The notes: generated by a model not told the origin, from the letters alone. 64,000 nt of DNA from Zhengitettix transpicula (GCA_037074705.1 CM073590.1:134497600-134561599), one strand, 5' to 3'; positions 37,116 through 50,482 are shown, counted from the stretch's first letter. Translations and numbers: made by a program.

Positions 37116-37728
37116 GTACGTTACAATATATATCGTATATGAAACTAAATGCGAGTTTTGTGGGCGTTTAATAACTTGGAGGAAGCAATAAGCGTGATCC
37201 ATTTGCGGGATGTAACTAACACGTTCATCAATAAACAAATAAATACGACGAGATTTATAGCAGCCCAGGTGTAGCATATAATAATTGATGAGATATTGAA
37301 AACAGGGTGTTTCAGTAATACTTTTACAAACTTAGAGACGGATTTCTCACAGAAAGAAAAGAAATGAAATTTAGGATAATATGTCTCTAAATCCATACTT
37401 TATAATTATTTTTTAATACGAAAATGAAATAACGATCTGACACATTATCAGCCTATTTGGAAATGTAGCAAATGTCATTCAGGCAGGTGTTCAAAATTTT
37501 CTCTGTATCCACTATGATATGGACCCTTGTGACCTATAAAACTCTCCCACAGTGTTTGGAACAGTTTTCAAGTGTCTAGGACACTCAGCTGAAGTTTTTG
37601 TGAAATAGGGAATGTCCGCTGCGATAAGCAATTATTTAGGAATGATCCACAGATCAGTGACCAAACGATTTAAATTAGAAGAACGTGAAGAACATAGAAT
37701 TGGGGCTCCCTAAATATCCATTAATGGT

Positions 37729-37730
<2 letters not shown>

Positions 37731-37763
<33 letters not shown>
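37731..37763. repeat. (TA)n microsatellite, left border of LTR-like element A
   Basis: Uninterrupted TA dinucleotides immediately before the TG of the element. Confidence 0.95.
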
Positions 37764-37766
<3 letters not shown>

Positions 37767-38683
37767 AATGCCAAACTAATTAAGACATTAATTATAAATT
37801 TGAAAATCTAAATTGTTAGAGAAATCCTTTGTGGCGGCGATACAGAACACAGCAACAATTTAGCCAGGAATTGTTACCTTTGTCGGAAGAAGAATTCGCG
37901 CTCAAAATTACGAGAGAGTCCAGTTCACATTATGATATGGTAGAGTTCAGTTCGCATTATGAGTTGGCTGGAAGGTTTGGTAAAGTACAGGTCGTCTTAA
38001 AATAGACGAGATATTCTTTTAAAAAGTAAAGTTAAGTAGAAGCAGTGGGCAGTCAGACACGACAGAAATTGGTCGAGTTGAAATAGACAAGACAATTTCA
38101 ACGTAGAGAATTACCAATCAACAGCTTTGATTGGTCCCTGAACATTTTGCTCAAGACGAAATATTCACTTGAGCAGAACTACGAAACCTGCTAAACACAA
38201 ACAGTCTTGTGAACATAGCCGAGCAGAAGTCAATTGAGAGAGAGACGAAAGGAAGATTATCCTGGTTCCTGATTTTTTATCTTAAAATATTAATTTTATA
38301 GTTTTTAGAAGCAGTGCAAAACCCCACCATAGTGTTTCGTCAACTACAAGGTATACTGGTATGCTGCCGTGAGTAACAATATAAAACAAATAATTATGTA
38401 AACCTGATTAAAAGATAGACGTCAGATTTAGTTCTCTTCTTTTGATTAAAATTTGTTATTTAGAATCCATCTTTTTAGTTTAATTTTGTTGACAAGTAAA
38501 TTTCGTCATAGTTAATTGGCGAGTAAATCTTTTCTCTTTTAAATTGGATTCGCCATTATCAAACCCAGTAGAGACCCTGAGATATTTTTAAATTGTGTAA
38601 TTGTTTTTAAACATTGATAATAAAATTTTGTTTGTAAAGTTAATTATACATTCATTTAAAAATCTAATTTAATTTAATTATTG

Positions 38684-38685
<2 letters not shown>
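37764..38685 (+). mobile_element. solo-LTR-like element A in a (TA)n tract
   Basis: 922 bp starting TGTAATG and ending ATTGCA, bounded on both sides by (TA)n, with an AATAAA signal near 38620. TG...CA ends and a TATA/ATAT flank fit a solo LTR from a retrotransposon that inserts into TA repeats. No primer-binding site or coding sequence. Shares its 5' start with 49490 and its 3' half with 915-1375 and 49957-50400. Confidence 0.65.

Positions 38686-38717
<32 letters not shown>
38686..38717. repeat. (TA)n microsatellite, right border of element A
   Basis: Begins directly after the CA end of the element. Confidence 0.95.
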
Positions 38718-38720
<3 letters not shown>

Positions 38721-40135
38721 TCACTACAATTCAAACAATGCGATGTGGATAAAATGTGCTTGGCGTTTCATTATGCAACAATAATATGTTTCGCATTTGC
38801 AAAGTCAAATTTGTATAAGGTTTGGAAAATTGTCTCTGTAGACAGCGCCAGCAAAAACATGTTCAGAAAACATAATATTCTTTTATATGTAACCTAAATA
38901 TGAATGACTGCAGGACATGTGTTTATTTGGCTACATTTTCTTGTTTCATGTGATGAACCCGTCTCCAAAGTATGTGAAGTTATTATTGAAACATACTGTA
39001 AGTAGAACAGTGGCAGCGAACACAGAATAATGCAAGCTTGTATAGAACTTAACACGAGGAAGCAAATGAAGGCTTCCAGATCTAAGTTAACTTAACAAAT
39101 GATAGGTTAAAAATTTACATGAAAAATCCTAAGAGCAGCCTAATTGTAACGCTAAAAAGGAAATTGATGGAAGTAGGTGTCTCGTAAAGAGTAAAAGCAG
39201 GTTCCAATCAAGGCAACTGATAGAGACATGAGAAATCAAGCTGAATATGCCGTGAGAACGAAGAAACGACGAGAAAATAGTAGAAGATCGTAATTATCAA
39301 TAGGAGTGCAGACAGTAAAACATCATTGGCATGATGATGATATCATGTCATAAAAAGAACCTGAGTTTTTTGTCGTTATTGGGCTAGAAACCCTGTTCAG
39401 CATAGGATTTGGAGTGGAGGTTAGCATTATTTTATTGGGAAAGTGAATGGTTCAGACATTATAATTATTTTTTAAAATAAATTCTCTTTAGTGGGGCAGA
39501 CACTTGTAGTAAGGTGGGAAATTGGGGAGTTGTAAGTCTTTATGTTTTAGGTTCGATAAGACTTTTGGGTTGTTACTTTTTATGGTGGCATGAAATAAGT
39601 CACTGTAATTTTTTAAAAAAACTACTATAATAATGGAAAGGTAATATATTATCGAATGTTAAATTTACGTCGGTTTTCTCAGTGAAAATGCTGTTACAAT
39701 TGCTCTCGGGTTTCCTACTGTGTGGCGTTTACTAACCACGACGTTTGGACGACTAACACCGTCGACATCTTCTAGGTGAAGAAGAATTCGACGCTACTAG
39801 TCGATGAAACGTCGTGTTTAGTAAACTCCACCCTGTTGGAAACCCCCCCAAAAAAATCAAGTTTTACAAATGTGCCAAAAATTCTATAGTAAAATTTACT
39901 CATGAGATGAATTCGCAGATAATTCTTTTGAAACAATACATAGGAAGAGGATCAACATGATATAGAAATGGATGGACTGTCATTACAGCACCTATGACAT
40001 TTCTCTAATCCCTCGGAGTTCTTTGGAAATTTAAAAACACTTTCACCAAATAAATACAGAAAAGTGGAAGGTATGAAGATTTTCAAAAATAATAAAATGA
40101 TAAAGCAATCATAGTATATCGATATAAATTAATCT
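38718..40135. other. AT-rich non-coding DNA
   Basis: No gene or defined repeat. Confidence 0.35.
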
Positions 40136-40139
40136 GTGA

Positions 40140-40870
40140 CTGCGTGTTCCTTTGCGTTACTATATCATTCATTCGATTGTAATGAAACTTTTATGAGTTG
40201 TGCGCTCACCCACGAGGGTTTTTGCCAGCCTTATGAAGAGTTAGGAATCACCCAGGGGTGAACGGTTGGTGTGGGGAGGGGAGGGGGTGGAGGCAGAAAT
40301 TTTGAAACATCTGATAACGGCCGATATTAGCGTCGAATAATTAGTTTCGGAGTCGATGAGATTAATAGCTTCTCTCTAGATGTTTTGGTGTATAATTTCA
40401 ACCCCAAACATCGTGGGTAGTCAGCGCCACTAAGAAAACGGGTGTTTGGGCGTTACATTAAAATTACGCGAAACAACCGATATCAGCGTCAAATCCAGGG
40501 TTATAGCAGTCATTGACTATAATTCTGAGATTCTCTGTCTTTTAAGTGGTAGTTCAGCCCCATATGTGTGGAGGTGGGGGAGGAAGTGGGCGAAAGGCCG
40601 ATACATAAAAGTAATGAGCAAACAATAGAGACTGGTGTTAATTCTGGGGCCATTGATAGTCACTGAGTTTAATTCTCTCTTTTACCATACTGATTAAGAT
40701 GTAGTTAAACTTCTAGTAGTGGGAAAGGAAGGGACCGAAACAAATTTAAGTATATAATTTTAAACGACCTTTATAACACATTACTCACGATCTAGGATCA
40801 AACACTGGCGGGTTAAGGCACACCCACAAACTATAGGGATGGGGGTGGGGAGTATCATATAAAAATATTC
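40140..40870 (-). repeat. R3 repeat family (285-bp unit family), minus-strand copy
   Basis: Carries the family words in reverse complement: ATTAGCGTCGAATAATTAG (about 40330) and CGATATCAGCGTCAAATCC (about 40480), plus the GT- and G-rich stretch that corresponds to the CCACCCC blocks of plus-strand copies. Confidence 0.7.
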
Positions 40871-40989
40871 GTAAAAGTGGATCTGGAGTGACAAATGCGC
40901 AGCCTACTCCGTCCTTTGACCTGAAGGTGTCAGGGGTAATTATGTTCCTTCTGGAGCGCAGTAAGTTCTTCGTCCCCTTGTTGCTTTTA

Positions 40990-42010
40990 GGTTTTGTGCC
41001 ATTTTTGAGTGGAGAGGTGTCTGTTTGGATGCAATGAAGTTTTCATGGAGGGACGCTGAGAGAGGAGTGGTCCATACGAGGCAGAGAGACTCTGTCAGAA
41101 GAAACTAAAGCTTTGAGTGCCGAGTGGAAAGGAAGGTGAGGGAGTGTGGGATTTGCAAAGAGTTTAGGGATGAGTATTTGGTTTCTGATACGTATGTTAG
41201 AAAATTCTGCGGCTATGCAGGCATATCTTACCATAATGGCTTTTCTTGTAATTTTCAGAGGTGTAACTTTATTCTCGATTCTGAGTCTACCTATTGGTGT
41301 GCTTCTTAGACATCCTGAGGTAATTCTAAGTGCTTCGTTCTGTATCTTGTTTAACTTTTTAAGATATTTTTTGTGGGCCGATACATAAATATGGGAGGTT
41401 CAGTCTAACTTACACAGAATTAGTGCTCTCTATGATAACTCCAGTGTTGGGGCGTTGGCTCCCCAGTTCCTAGCTGCTAGACGTTTTTTGGTGTCCACAA
41501 ACAGATGGTTGATATGGGCCCGGAAGGTTAATATAGAGTCCCAATATAGACCAAGGATTTTCACCTTCTTGGCTATTGAAATTGGGGAATTATATATCCT
41601 GAGTGATATAGGTTCATATTTGTACTTTCTTGAGAAGTGGATCGCTTTTACTTTGGCAGGGTTAAAGGAGACACCACAACTGTCAGCCCACTCTGTAGTT
41701 TTGTTTATAGCTTCATGCATTCTCCCGGAGATAATTCTTGTATTCGGACCTCTAGCTAAGAGAATGATATCACCTGCGAAAATTAGGGTCTCTACCGGAG
41801 GACAGATTGCAGATTCGATCTCGTTTACGGTTATAAATAATAAGGTAACTATGAGGAATGATCCATGTGATCCGTTTTCAAGCGGAAATTTGTGAGATGT
41901 TACCTTTTCTATCTTCACATTCATGTATCTATCTTTGGTAAGGTTTTCTATAACTCCTAGGATATTCCCATTTACACCGAGCTTACTAAGTTATTCGTAT
42001 GCATTTTTTA
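40990..42010 (-). pseudogene. dead non-LTR retrotransposon reverse transcriptase, 3' portion
   Basis: Minus-strand coding remnant of a LINE (R1/jockey-type) reverse transcriptase. The longest open piece (41430-41924) contains the palm region with CPPVETLIFAGDIILLARGP, where the catalytic FADD is FAGD, then EWADSCGVSFNPAKVKAIHF and KVKILGLYWDS, all typical of the family. Further downstream IQNEALRITSGCLRSTPIG (about 41340-41280) and the 41043-41234 frame represent the thumb and C-terminal region in a different frame. At about 41975 a NIKNAYE motif is followed by a stop. Frameshifts, stops and the catalytic Asp to Gly change make it non-functional. Confidence 0.85.
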
Positions 42011-42867
42011 TATTCAGAATTGTAGCTAGAGCGCCATGTTGGGAACGAGAATAGTATGGCTTTGTGAGAAGGACGTAATTCGCAGACGTAGTTGGTTGAA
42101 CAAGAGTTCTGAAGTGGCAACGGGCAGGAGACACAGCACGGAGAATGGACGAAGAACAATGGGAACCGACGAGGCCGTATCCGATAAAGAGGAAGAACAT
42201 TTGAGGAGCGATTGAGATAAGACGAAATCAAGGAGTAATACATTTGTTTGAGAGTAATCCAGCTTGTTACAATGTATTTGAATACGCAAATAAGCGCTGG
42301 GTATTATTTATAACAAGGAAATCTATTGCTAAATCAAAATGACTATGAGTCAGATTGGAATACCCTACATTTATAATTGAATTTATCTATTATTAACTAC
42401 AATACCCTATTATAATGTGTTGGACACATCCCTCGGGAAACGTTATGCTATCGTCCCAAATATCGAAACGAGATTGTAGTAATTTGCAAGTCCTATAGCC
42501 TTAACTGTTTCCTGGGCACCTTCTGATTAGGTGAATCACCGTAATGGAAACAGTGACATTCTAATTTTAATAAATTTAACTGCGCAGCAGAATTTTTAAA
42601 CCAAACGTGACCTGATTTGTCGGGGATATAACAGTTGCAGGAAGTATATTGACGCCTGCCACGTATACGTATAAATGAAGCCGCAGTGCAGCAGGAGCCA
42701 TGCGAGCTCGATTATCACGTTGTGGAACATGATTCGCGTACTTTTTATTTAGCACCCAGTTTGACACACATTCGTATCCACTACTCAAGGCATTTATTCA
42801 ATCATACTGCAATACAAATGACTTTCGAAATGAAAGAAAATATTAAAGAAAAGAAACTTTTATCAGA

Positions 42868-42870
<3 letters not shown>
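42011..42870. other. non-coding; may include the rearranged 5' part of the LINE
   Basis: Minus-strand frames between 42026 and 42289 run into the LINE remnant but show no conserved RT motif beyond it. The rest is AT-rich. Confidence 0.3.
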
Positions 42871-42912
<42 letters not shown>

Positions 42913-42940
42913 TGTGTGTGTGTATGTGTGTGTGTTTGAG
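42871..42940. repeat. compound (TA)n-(TG)n microsatellite
   Basis: (TA)n to about 42909, then GAGTGTGTGTGTGTATGTGT-type repeat. Confidence 0.95.
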
Positions 42941-43579
42941 ATATTTCAAGATATTGTGGGTTGTACAGAGATAACTATATTACTATAGTCACTGTGCAAG
43001 GTGAAAAAATATAACACGATAGTTGTTAACATTAGTGAAACTTCCCATAAACGTAAAAGTTGGCTCACAGAAATAACAGACAACAACCAGAAAACTCTTG
43101 CTGATCGAGTCAATTCTAGCCATGTGCAAATTAGAGTATCAAATAACGAAATCTGTGTTAAGATAACTTGTAATTCCGATCTACAAACGACAATTGCAAG
43201 TAAAACTTCCATGAAAATTAGCCAACGACTCAGGTAAACTAATATTCATACTTTAATAAAAGTATTTAAACGACTCCCTCAGTCCAATCAATGTTTCGTG
43301 CAAATTTCTTGGATTTTTGATGAAGAGGTAAGCATAGATAATAATCTTTCGCCATTAATATTATCAAAGAGATCTATGGGTTATACCGAGAACATATAAA
43401 GTTTAACACTTTCTGGCTTTTGATCATTACAATGCATATACATCTTTTAATCCCACCAATGTACTGTCTTGAAGCAAATTATACTTATTCTCGTACAAAT
43501 GTTCATTTAAAAAATTTAATTCAGTAAATAAACTGCATAAATATTAATAATGTGCGTTAATTAAGAATAGTATTTGGCA

Positions 43580-43580
<1 letters not shown>
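42941..43580. other. AT-rich non-coding DNA
   Basis: A 78-codon frame at 43001-43237 has no recognisable domain and an equally open antisense frame. Not called. Confidence 0.35.

Positions 43581-43623
<43 letters not shown>
43581..43623. repeat. (TA)n microsatellite
   Basis: About 21 TA units. Confidence 0.95.
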
Positions 43624-43625
<2 letters not shown>

Positions 43626-46420
43626 TATCCATATAAGAAAGCTACTAATCAATTATGTTGCAGATACGTATGTAAAGGAAAATATGGAATTTATTCTCAG
43701 GTTGTCGCTTATAATACAGTTGTTACGAAACAAGCGACTACACATAGTACATTTTGGTGTATTCATGAACAATATTCCTGACACTAGTATCTTCAGAATG
43801 TAATTATATTTAAAGAATATTGCTCGATAAGTTACGTAGATACACGAGTACGAGATACGATACATTTAAAGAGATTTTTATGGTTAAATAGGAGGAACTG
43901 AATATAATCTCTGAAATGTTTCTCTTCTGAATTTCATGGGACATTCTTTCTAAGCTTCAGGTGAAACGCTGATCAAATGACCCGGTTATCTGGGACATCT
44001 GGCAATATTGTAGATCTTTGTTCATAATGCAAAACTGGGAACATTTATGAAGTTAGGGTGAATATTAAAGAAGAGGACACTAAAAAAAAGACGATACCCG
44101 TCTAGAGCAATCTGCATAGATTAACTTGTCCGAAGCGGCCCAGAATTATTAAGAATGCCTCTAAAATGATACCTTTAAGAAAATTAAGCATTGATACTAC
44201 GAATATCGACTAGTAATTCTGTTGTCTGTAATATTCTAAACAATTATCTTAAGAACAAAAATAGCTTTGTGAAAGCACAATATCTTTAAATGCTAATATA
44301 TTTACATAATAGTTATATAATCACTTAACTTTTTTACATGGCACCGAAGGACAAATAAAAGTGAGTGAATGTAAATAAGGCATAAGATTTCATTAAAAGA
44401 TCGTTATCAAAGTAACTGTAACGTCAATATAGGGTGAATTTATATTAGTTTAATTATGCATGGTGCTCATGAATATTTCGAAACATGAGCATGACAAGGC
44501 TCACGACATACTCTAGTTTTCAAAACATTGAAATTATACCGAGTGCAGTAGAATAAGGAATGCTATCGTACACTTTACTTATATATATTTTAAAAATATA
44601 TTTCGAATACAATGTTACAATTTTTTCCGTTTTAATGAATGATAATCAAGTAAATGGCGTTTCTTCGTCATTGTTGACAGAGACGATTTGACTTAAGTGA
44701 AAGATCTTAATTCTGTTATGATTCACAACAAATGATTTTACTAAACCAATTCCGTATCTTTTGGGATAATAGCACGAAAAGGAATTACTCTAAGAAGATA
44801 AGCTCAGTTTTTTTCTTGCGTGATTAGTTTTTTAAAAGATTGCGTAATATATTTCCTGTAGCTTGAAAAAATGCATTATTAGACGTATGATATATAATTT
44901 CTGTTATGATTAAAATTTTAATAATTCAATCGTTCTTTCTTTTAATAAAGTTTGATTTTGTTAATAATATTATAATTTGGGTTACAGTCAATATAATATA
45001 CTTTTCAACTAAGTTATAAACAATTTTCTGCACATATATTAGATTATATCAGTTAATAATAGACTAAATTTAAGAAGAAGATAATGAACAGACAAATTTA
45101 AGAGATAAAATAAATATCACACAGCGTTTCGGCAATCCTTTTTTCTTACGTCAGTTGAAGAATATCGTGAGAACTGTAAGAACGACATCTAATACGGACT
45201 AAATTTAATGCGATGTCATGAATCTTGTCATAATTTGAATTTACGACTCAGAATTTAATTGAACATATCATTTAGTTGTCAATTATTTATTGATTCAAGC
45301 TTTAGATGATGAAACGGGAACACTAATAGTCCTCAGTTCAAATTATTATTTGCTATACTACACGTTTCTTGATGTTTTAAAATTATCAAATAACTCATAC
45401 ATATCAAAACACTAAGAATACTGTTTTTATACAATATTAATTAAAGACGTTGAGTATATTTGGTTTCCACTGATACAATTGTTGAATAACACAATATTGT
45501 ATTTACGCAAAAGGAGAAAATGTTGTTTCAACGGTAATGGCGATATTTAAATGAATATTAATTCCCTATACAAACATGATGAATTAAATTTTGTGTTTCT
45601 CATCAAATATTACTTTATTCAGAAAACACTTTTTGCTGCCGTATCTATTTTCCGAATTTTATTTTGCGGTAATTTTATAGGAATCTGACGATAATTTTGT
45701 TAGGAAGTTTGTGTTAATGGTATTGTTTTTCCGTGAATTGGAAAGATTGACAGTGCTGTTTGAACACAGGATCACATCTTAATAAATTATATATTTTCTT
45801 TTCTAGTGTAAATTTTTCGACGACTGCATATGAACTTAGGTTTACAGCAATTTATTAAATATTACAAATAATAAAAGAATAACAGTTTACAATTTATAAT
45901 TAATTCTCAAAGTGAATTGTGTTATGTTTTTATGTGGACAACAAATACTATTATAATTTGTCGCAACATCAATTGGCCTATTCATAATTATGTACAAATA
46001 ATCTATTGGCTTAAGTTGGAACGGCTTATTTCAGTCTCATCATCTAGTATCTATAATTTCGGAAAATATTTGACATCTATGTTATAAAGACCAAATGATA
46101 CTCTAAGTAAAGCAAGGACTAAAACTGCAACCACAGACGTCAGCAACGTCAGTGCGATCTCGTCCGAGCACATGCTAGACTGATTCAGAACGATTTAAGC
46201 TATATAATCTTGAAATATTCGGTAATAGCGTAGTAAATATCACGATTTAACCTAATTTTGAAATAATAAACTATTAGTATAATGTAGATATAAAGTAACG
46301 GATGTGCTTGTTCCATTATCAATTTGAAAATCTCGAGAATATTAGGGAATTTGTGCAGCAGTTGTAGAGAATGGAATTAATTTTTAGTTATTTGACAGCA
46401 TAGAAATACAAAATTATTAT
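43624..46420. other. strongly AT-rich non-coding DNA
   Basis: Only the foldback-arm fragment at 45078-45160 is recognised. Confidence 0.4.
45078..45160 (+). repeat. single arm of the foldback family (FB)
   Basis: ATATCACACAGCGTTTC followed by CAATCC and TTACGTCAG matches the inner arm and loop of the elements at 57878 and 58761. No opposite arm is found nearby. Confidence 0.5.
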
Positions 46421-46422
46421 GT

Positions 46423-47136
46423 ACTAGCTGGGTGCCCGGCGTTGCCCGAGATGTCATTTATCTATAACCCCCGATATGACTCCAATTTCGGCTGCTTTTG
46501 CGCAATTTTTATGTAACGATACTCGAACCCTAATCATTATAATTAACTCTGAAAAATATTTCTTCAACGCAAATATCTGCCGTGTTTGCATGTTCCAAAA
46601 TTTGCACCCCGCTACCCCTGCATCTGAGGAGTAAATGCCAATTTGAATGTCGTAACTAAACACAGTGACTTCCATAACCTTTGATTTGACTCCAATCTCG
46701 GTTGTATTCGCGTTATTTTACTGTAAAGCATCTCCACCCCAAACCCGAAGGGTGTCCTTTTCACAGGGCGTAGGGGATGAAAATTGTATTCAGATAATAT
46801 TGGTAGAAACACTATAAATATCTTTGACCCCTAAAAATATTTATCCGACTCAAATATCGGCTGTTTTAGTATGTTTAAATATTTCCACCCCCGCTTCTGG
46901 GGGTGAAAATTGCTCGACTGGTGTAGATTTGTATTTTATTTAGAAAACGTTTGTATGGGAAATAGAAAAGGGCTGTTTTTAGGGTTTTCCCGGAAATTAT
47001 TCGATTTTTTCTCGCCTTTTAAACCTTCCCTAGACCTCCACGAACATTTCAAGACTAAGATAAGATAAATCCGTTCAGCCGTTCTCGAGTTTTAGTGAGA
47101 CTAACGAACAACAATTCATTTATATATATATAGATT
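46423..47136 (+). repeat. R3 repeat family, plus-strand copy with apparent full ends
   Basis: Begins ACTAGCTGGGTGCCCGGCGT, the start of a widespread insect interspersed repeat as I recall it, and ends in a TATATATATAGAT tail as retroposons of that type do. The interior has about two ~283-bp units (TTCAACGCAAATATCTGCC near 46562; ATCCGACTCAAATATCGGC near 46843). Confidence 0.75.
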
Positions 47137-47269
47137 GTAATAGAAATACCTCTTATGAATATGGACAGACAATTGCTAGTTTCTGTATATTGTCACCATG
47201 ACTTCAATATAAACATTAATAATTTAAATTATATACTAATCTATATCTAATCCAATGCCAATATTTTAA

Positions 47270-47769
47270 CCCTTTATACTTGAGTTGTGTATTCTTTGAA
47301 ACTAAATTTTTAAGATATTTTTGTGAATACAATAAGGAAAAAATAACCACAAAATATTAAATGTGACCAAGTCAATTTGGTCCATGATGTTACACATACT
47401 CCGCATAAATATAATTAGATCTAATTTATCAATAATTCACATTAATTGGATAGTTATTATTTTCGTGCAATTATAATACACCGAGAATAGGTTTAAATTT
47501 TCTTTATTGAAAGAAAAATTAAAAAAGCACAAAAAATAAATATTCTGAACGTGACCGGTGGGTAGAAAAATCTGCCCTGAGGGGTTGACTCACAGGAAGC
47601 TATAACAGGCATGTTTTAACATGTCCACGGAGGCAAAAAAAATCACATTTCGTCAAGTGCATGTTGTTTCATATCTGCATCACAAATTAGCTCTCTTAGA
47701 AACAAACACATGCCTCTGTGATGAAACTATAAGTTATGCTGCATATATGCTACTCTATACACTAAAGGG
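47270..47769. mobile_element. piggyBac-type MITE with TTAA target duplication
   Basis: Exactly 500 bp bounded by TTAA at 47266-47269 and 47770-47773. The ends are CCCTTTATAC and, inverted, CCCTTTAGTG. CCC-starting termini next to a TTAA duplication are the hallmark of piggyBac-superfamily elements. No transposase, so non-autonomous. Confidence 0.8.
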
Positions 47770-47773
47770 TTAA

Positions 47774-49425
47774 TAGAATTTGTAGAACGTAATGTTATGT
47801 ACGTAATCCGCGCATATTGGTTTCGCTTCGCAATGAAATGTTAAAGTTTTGTTTTTAGAGTTAACTGTGCTAAGTGGTTTTAGAGTTTAGTTCAATAAAT
47901 ATTTTTACTGTAAAATGGAAAATAGCCGACAAATTGATTAAGTGGTGTATAAATTGATCGAAAATTGGAAATAATTATACGGCGAATGAGGCAGGAATAA
48001 ATTAGTAAAAGCGAAAGAATAGCATAAAGGTGATTGAATCAACAAACTAGAGGAGAAAATATCACATGTAAAGTAGCTCGAAATTTAGGAAACTTTTGCA
48101 AGCTTTAATTAGAAAAAATGACTATTAAATGTACCTATTGTAATTCTGAAATTTTGAGTACAAGAAATGATATCAAATTCGATACTAACAAATCCACATT
48201 TTCATCGTTATGTCCTTCATCTGCATTTAATTTTAAGGTAATTTAATATTAATCTGACTGTAGGTTTGTTATACGGCGCAGATGGAACACAAGGACATAT
48301 CTAAAGAAATTATCTAGTTTTTTTGCTAGTTTAATAATAATGTTCAATTGTCTGCATATATTGATTAGTGGTCATAATTTCTTTTAAAGTTAATTAATTG
48401 ATTTTCAAGTTTTTAGCATGTTGCTGAACGAAATTCAATAAGTCTATGGTGTAGACAATCATGATATATACAGAGAGGCTGATTTAAAGGAGCTATTCAA
48501 ATATATAAATAACTACCCATCGTCCCATTAAAGGTGGGCGATGAAATTCGTCTTATTTTTATTTGTCAATTTGGTTTCTTCAGAAACTGTTATACGAATT
48601 TGACTTACTATTGAAGATGCCGTTGTAATCAACATAATTTTATCACTTATATATATTGTGGCGGTTTTATTTCTATATTTAATTAAATGGGCGCCACCTA
48701 CGAATATCGTGGGATAACATTACTAACTGGAACACACACGGGTTCAGGACCACCTCAGAGCATGAGAAGGGGAGTGACGTCACTTGTTCCAGTATTTGAA
48801 GTTAAAGAAGTAATTTAAGGTTGAAATGACAGGAAAATTTTAATAAATGACAAATTCTTAACCACCGCAGCGTGAGTTTACTTTTTTGTAGACTTGGACT
48901 ACAAATGTGTATTACTATAAACCTTAAACTTAACTATTACTTAAGTGTTCTTATGTACTGAGGCTGGATTATCCTTGAAGAGGATTAATACAAAGCGTTA
49001 ACAAAATCGAAGGAATTTATCAGTCTTTATTTTACAGTACTGTTATTACACCCGTTGGGGGAGGAAATAGTAAAATGGCTTGACGCACGTTACCCTGGGT
49101 CAGGTGTAATTTGTTGCTGCTGTCCCATGATCGAGGTTCTGGATGACAGAGTTCCTGTATTCGTCGTCTCGTTCACAACACCAACTCCTCGTTGTTTCCT
49201 CAACCCGCTTCTCAGAGCAACTGTTCTTCGTTACACTTGAACTATATTGTTCCTTTCACTCCCCAAAACATCTGGGCCATAAATTTTCGGTCGCTCTCCT
49301 CAGTCACTCCACTCCCATGTTTGTCGAGTGACTGCCGAAGAGCTTGACTAAACTTTCACATAACTATACTAAAACACCCTTAATAATTACAATTATTCGG
49401 AATGAAGGGAGGTAAGATTAGATTG
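47774..49425. other. AT-rich non-coding, one possible small TG...CA element
   Basis: 48657-48869 starts TGTGGCGGTTTT and ends AACCACCGCA, roughly inverted ends over 213 bp with AATAAA inside. It may be a short solo LTR or chance. Nothing else recognised. Confidence 0.3.
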
Positions 49426-49428
49426 ATA

Positions 49429-49489
49429 CAATATATATATATATCCAAAAAAGATGTGCTAACATATATATATATATATATATATATAT
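49429..49489. repeat. interrupted (TA)n microsatellite
   Basis: Two TA tracts separated by about 18 bp of unique sequence, left border of element C. Confidence 0.9.
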
Positions 49490-50482
49490 TAAGCCATTAA
49501 TTGTTTTTAAGTAATTTGAATTGTTAGCGTAAAATTTGAATTAACGTGAGAGCGAGCAAAGTGACAATGAGTGGCGAGCTCTGTTCCTATAATTGAGGAT
49601 TCGGAATGGCGATTACGCGCGCAAAAGCATAGTCTACGGCGAGGAGCGAAAGAGTACAGTTTGAGTCTATAGCGAGGAGCAAAAGAGAAAAGTCGAAGTC
49701 TACGGTCAGCCACGAAAGGAGAGACATTTTAAAAGTAAATTTTCACCGAGCGACTTAGAATTTTTCAGTCCAAACCGATAAATAATGCGGTAAAAGGCAA
49801 AAATCTGCAACTCATAAGATTCCTGTAAGCAAGCAGTTAGTTGGACCGAGTAGATGTGCTAACAATTAGCCAACGGAAGCAAGGGTTTGCTTCGTTATAA
49901 AGAACTTGAACATTTTCGTGCTGAGGGAAAACGACATTAGATAGCTGCCAAATTAAGAGGATCATCCGAGTTCCTGGGAGCCTAGTAATCGCATTTCAAA
50001 TTTATAAGTGTAGAATCTGTGAGAAAAATTTAGAATCTGTGTAAAAATTTTATAGTGTACTTTTGAAGCGCTAAAAGAATGCTGGTACCAGCCGAACAAT
50101 ACGTAAGTAACCAAAACGTTAATAAAATCTGTAAACACTAACTAAAAGGGTAAAGTCAGATTTCGTTCGCTTTTCTTGTAGCTTTTCTATCATTTATCAG
50201 CACATTATTTTGAAGTAAATTTTAAACTGTATTGTTAATAAGATCATTCAATAATTATCACTGTAAATCATCAAACCCAGTAAACACCCTGAGAGATTAA
50301 GAGATTTTCATGTTCTTGTAATTGTTTGTAAATTTTAGAAGCCACAAATTAATAAATAAATATTGTTAGTTAAAAATTGATTATCTTTTTCATTTAAATA
50401 AAGCCAATCATTTTGATCATTGCATAAATGGCTACAACAAAGTGGGTAAAAATTAAATAAAGTTTAATTCTTGATTATTACA
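49490..50482 (+). mobile_element. solo-LTR-like element C, 5'-shortened
   Basis: Starts within the 5' region shared with element A (AAGCCATTAATTG compared with AAGACATTAATTA) and so lacks the TGTAATG end. It ends ATTACA next to (TA)n. The 3' half matches 915-1375. About 993 bp, non-coding: a 68-codon minus-strand frame at 49507-49713 is repetitive, not a domain. Confidence 0.65.

Noticed and set aside
36783..37277. 164-codon minus-strand frame
   Set aside because: It lies over repeat R2 copy c and extends into flanking AT-rich DNA. The other copies do not keep this frame.
37302..37690. ACAGGGTGTTTC at 37302 as a transposon end
   Set aside because: Resembles a DNA-transposon terminus, but no matching inverted end was found within 2 kb.
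39130..39360. Possible LINE tail before an ATGATGATGAT run
   Set aside because: The frame shows no RT C-terminal pattern comparable to 32206-32390.
43001..43237. 78-codon frame with an open antisense frame
   Set aside because: No recognisable motif, no splice context, AT-rich codons.
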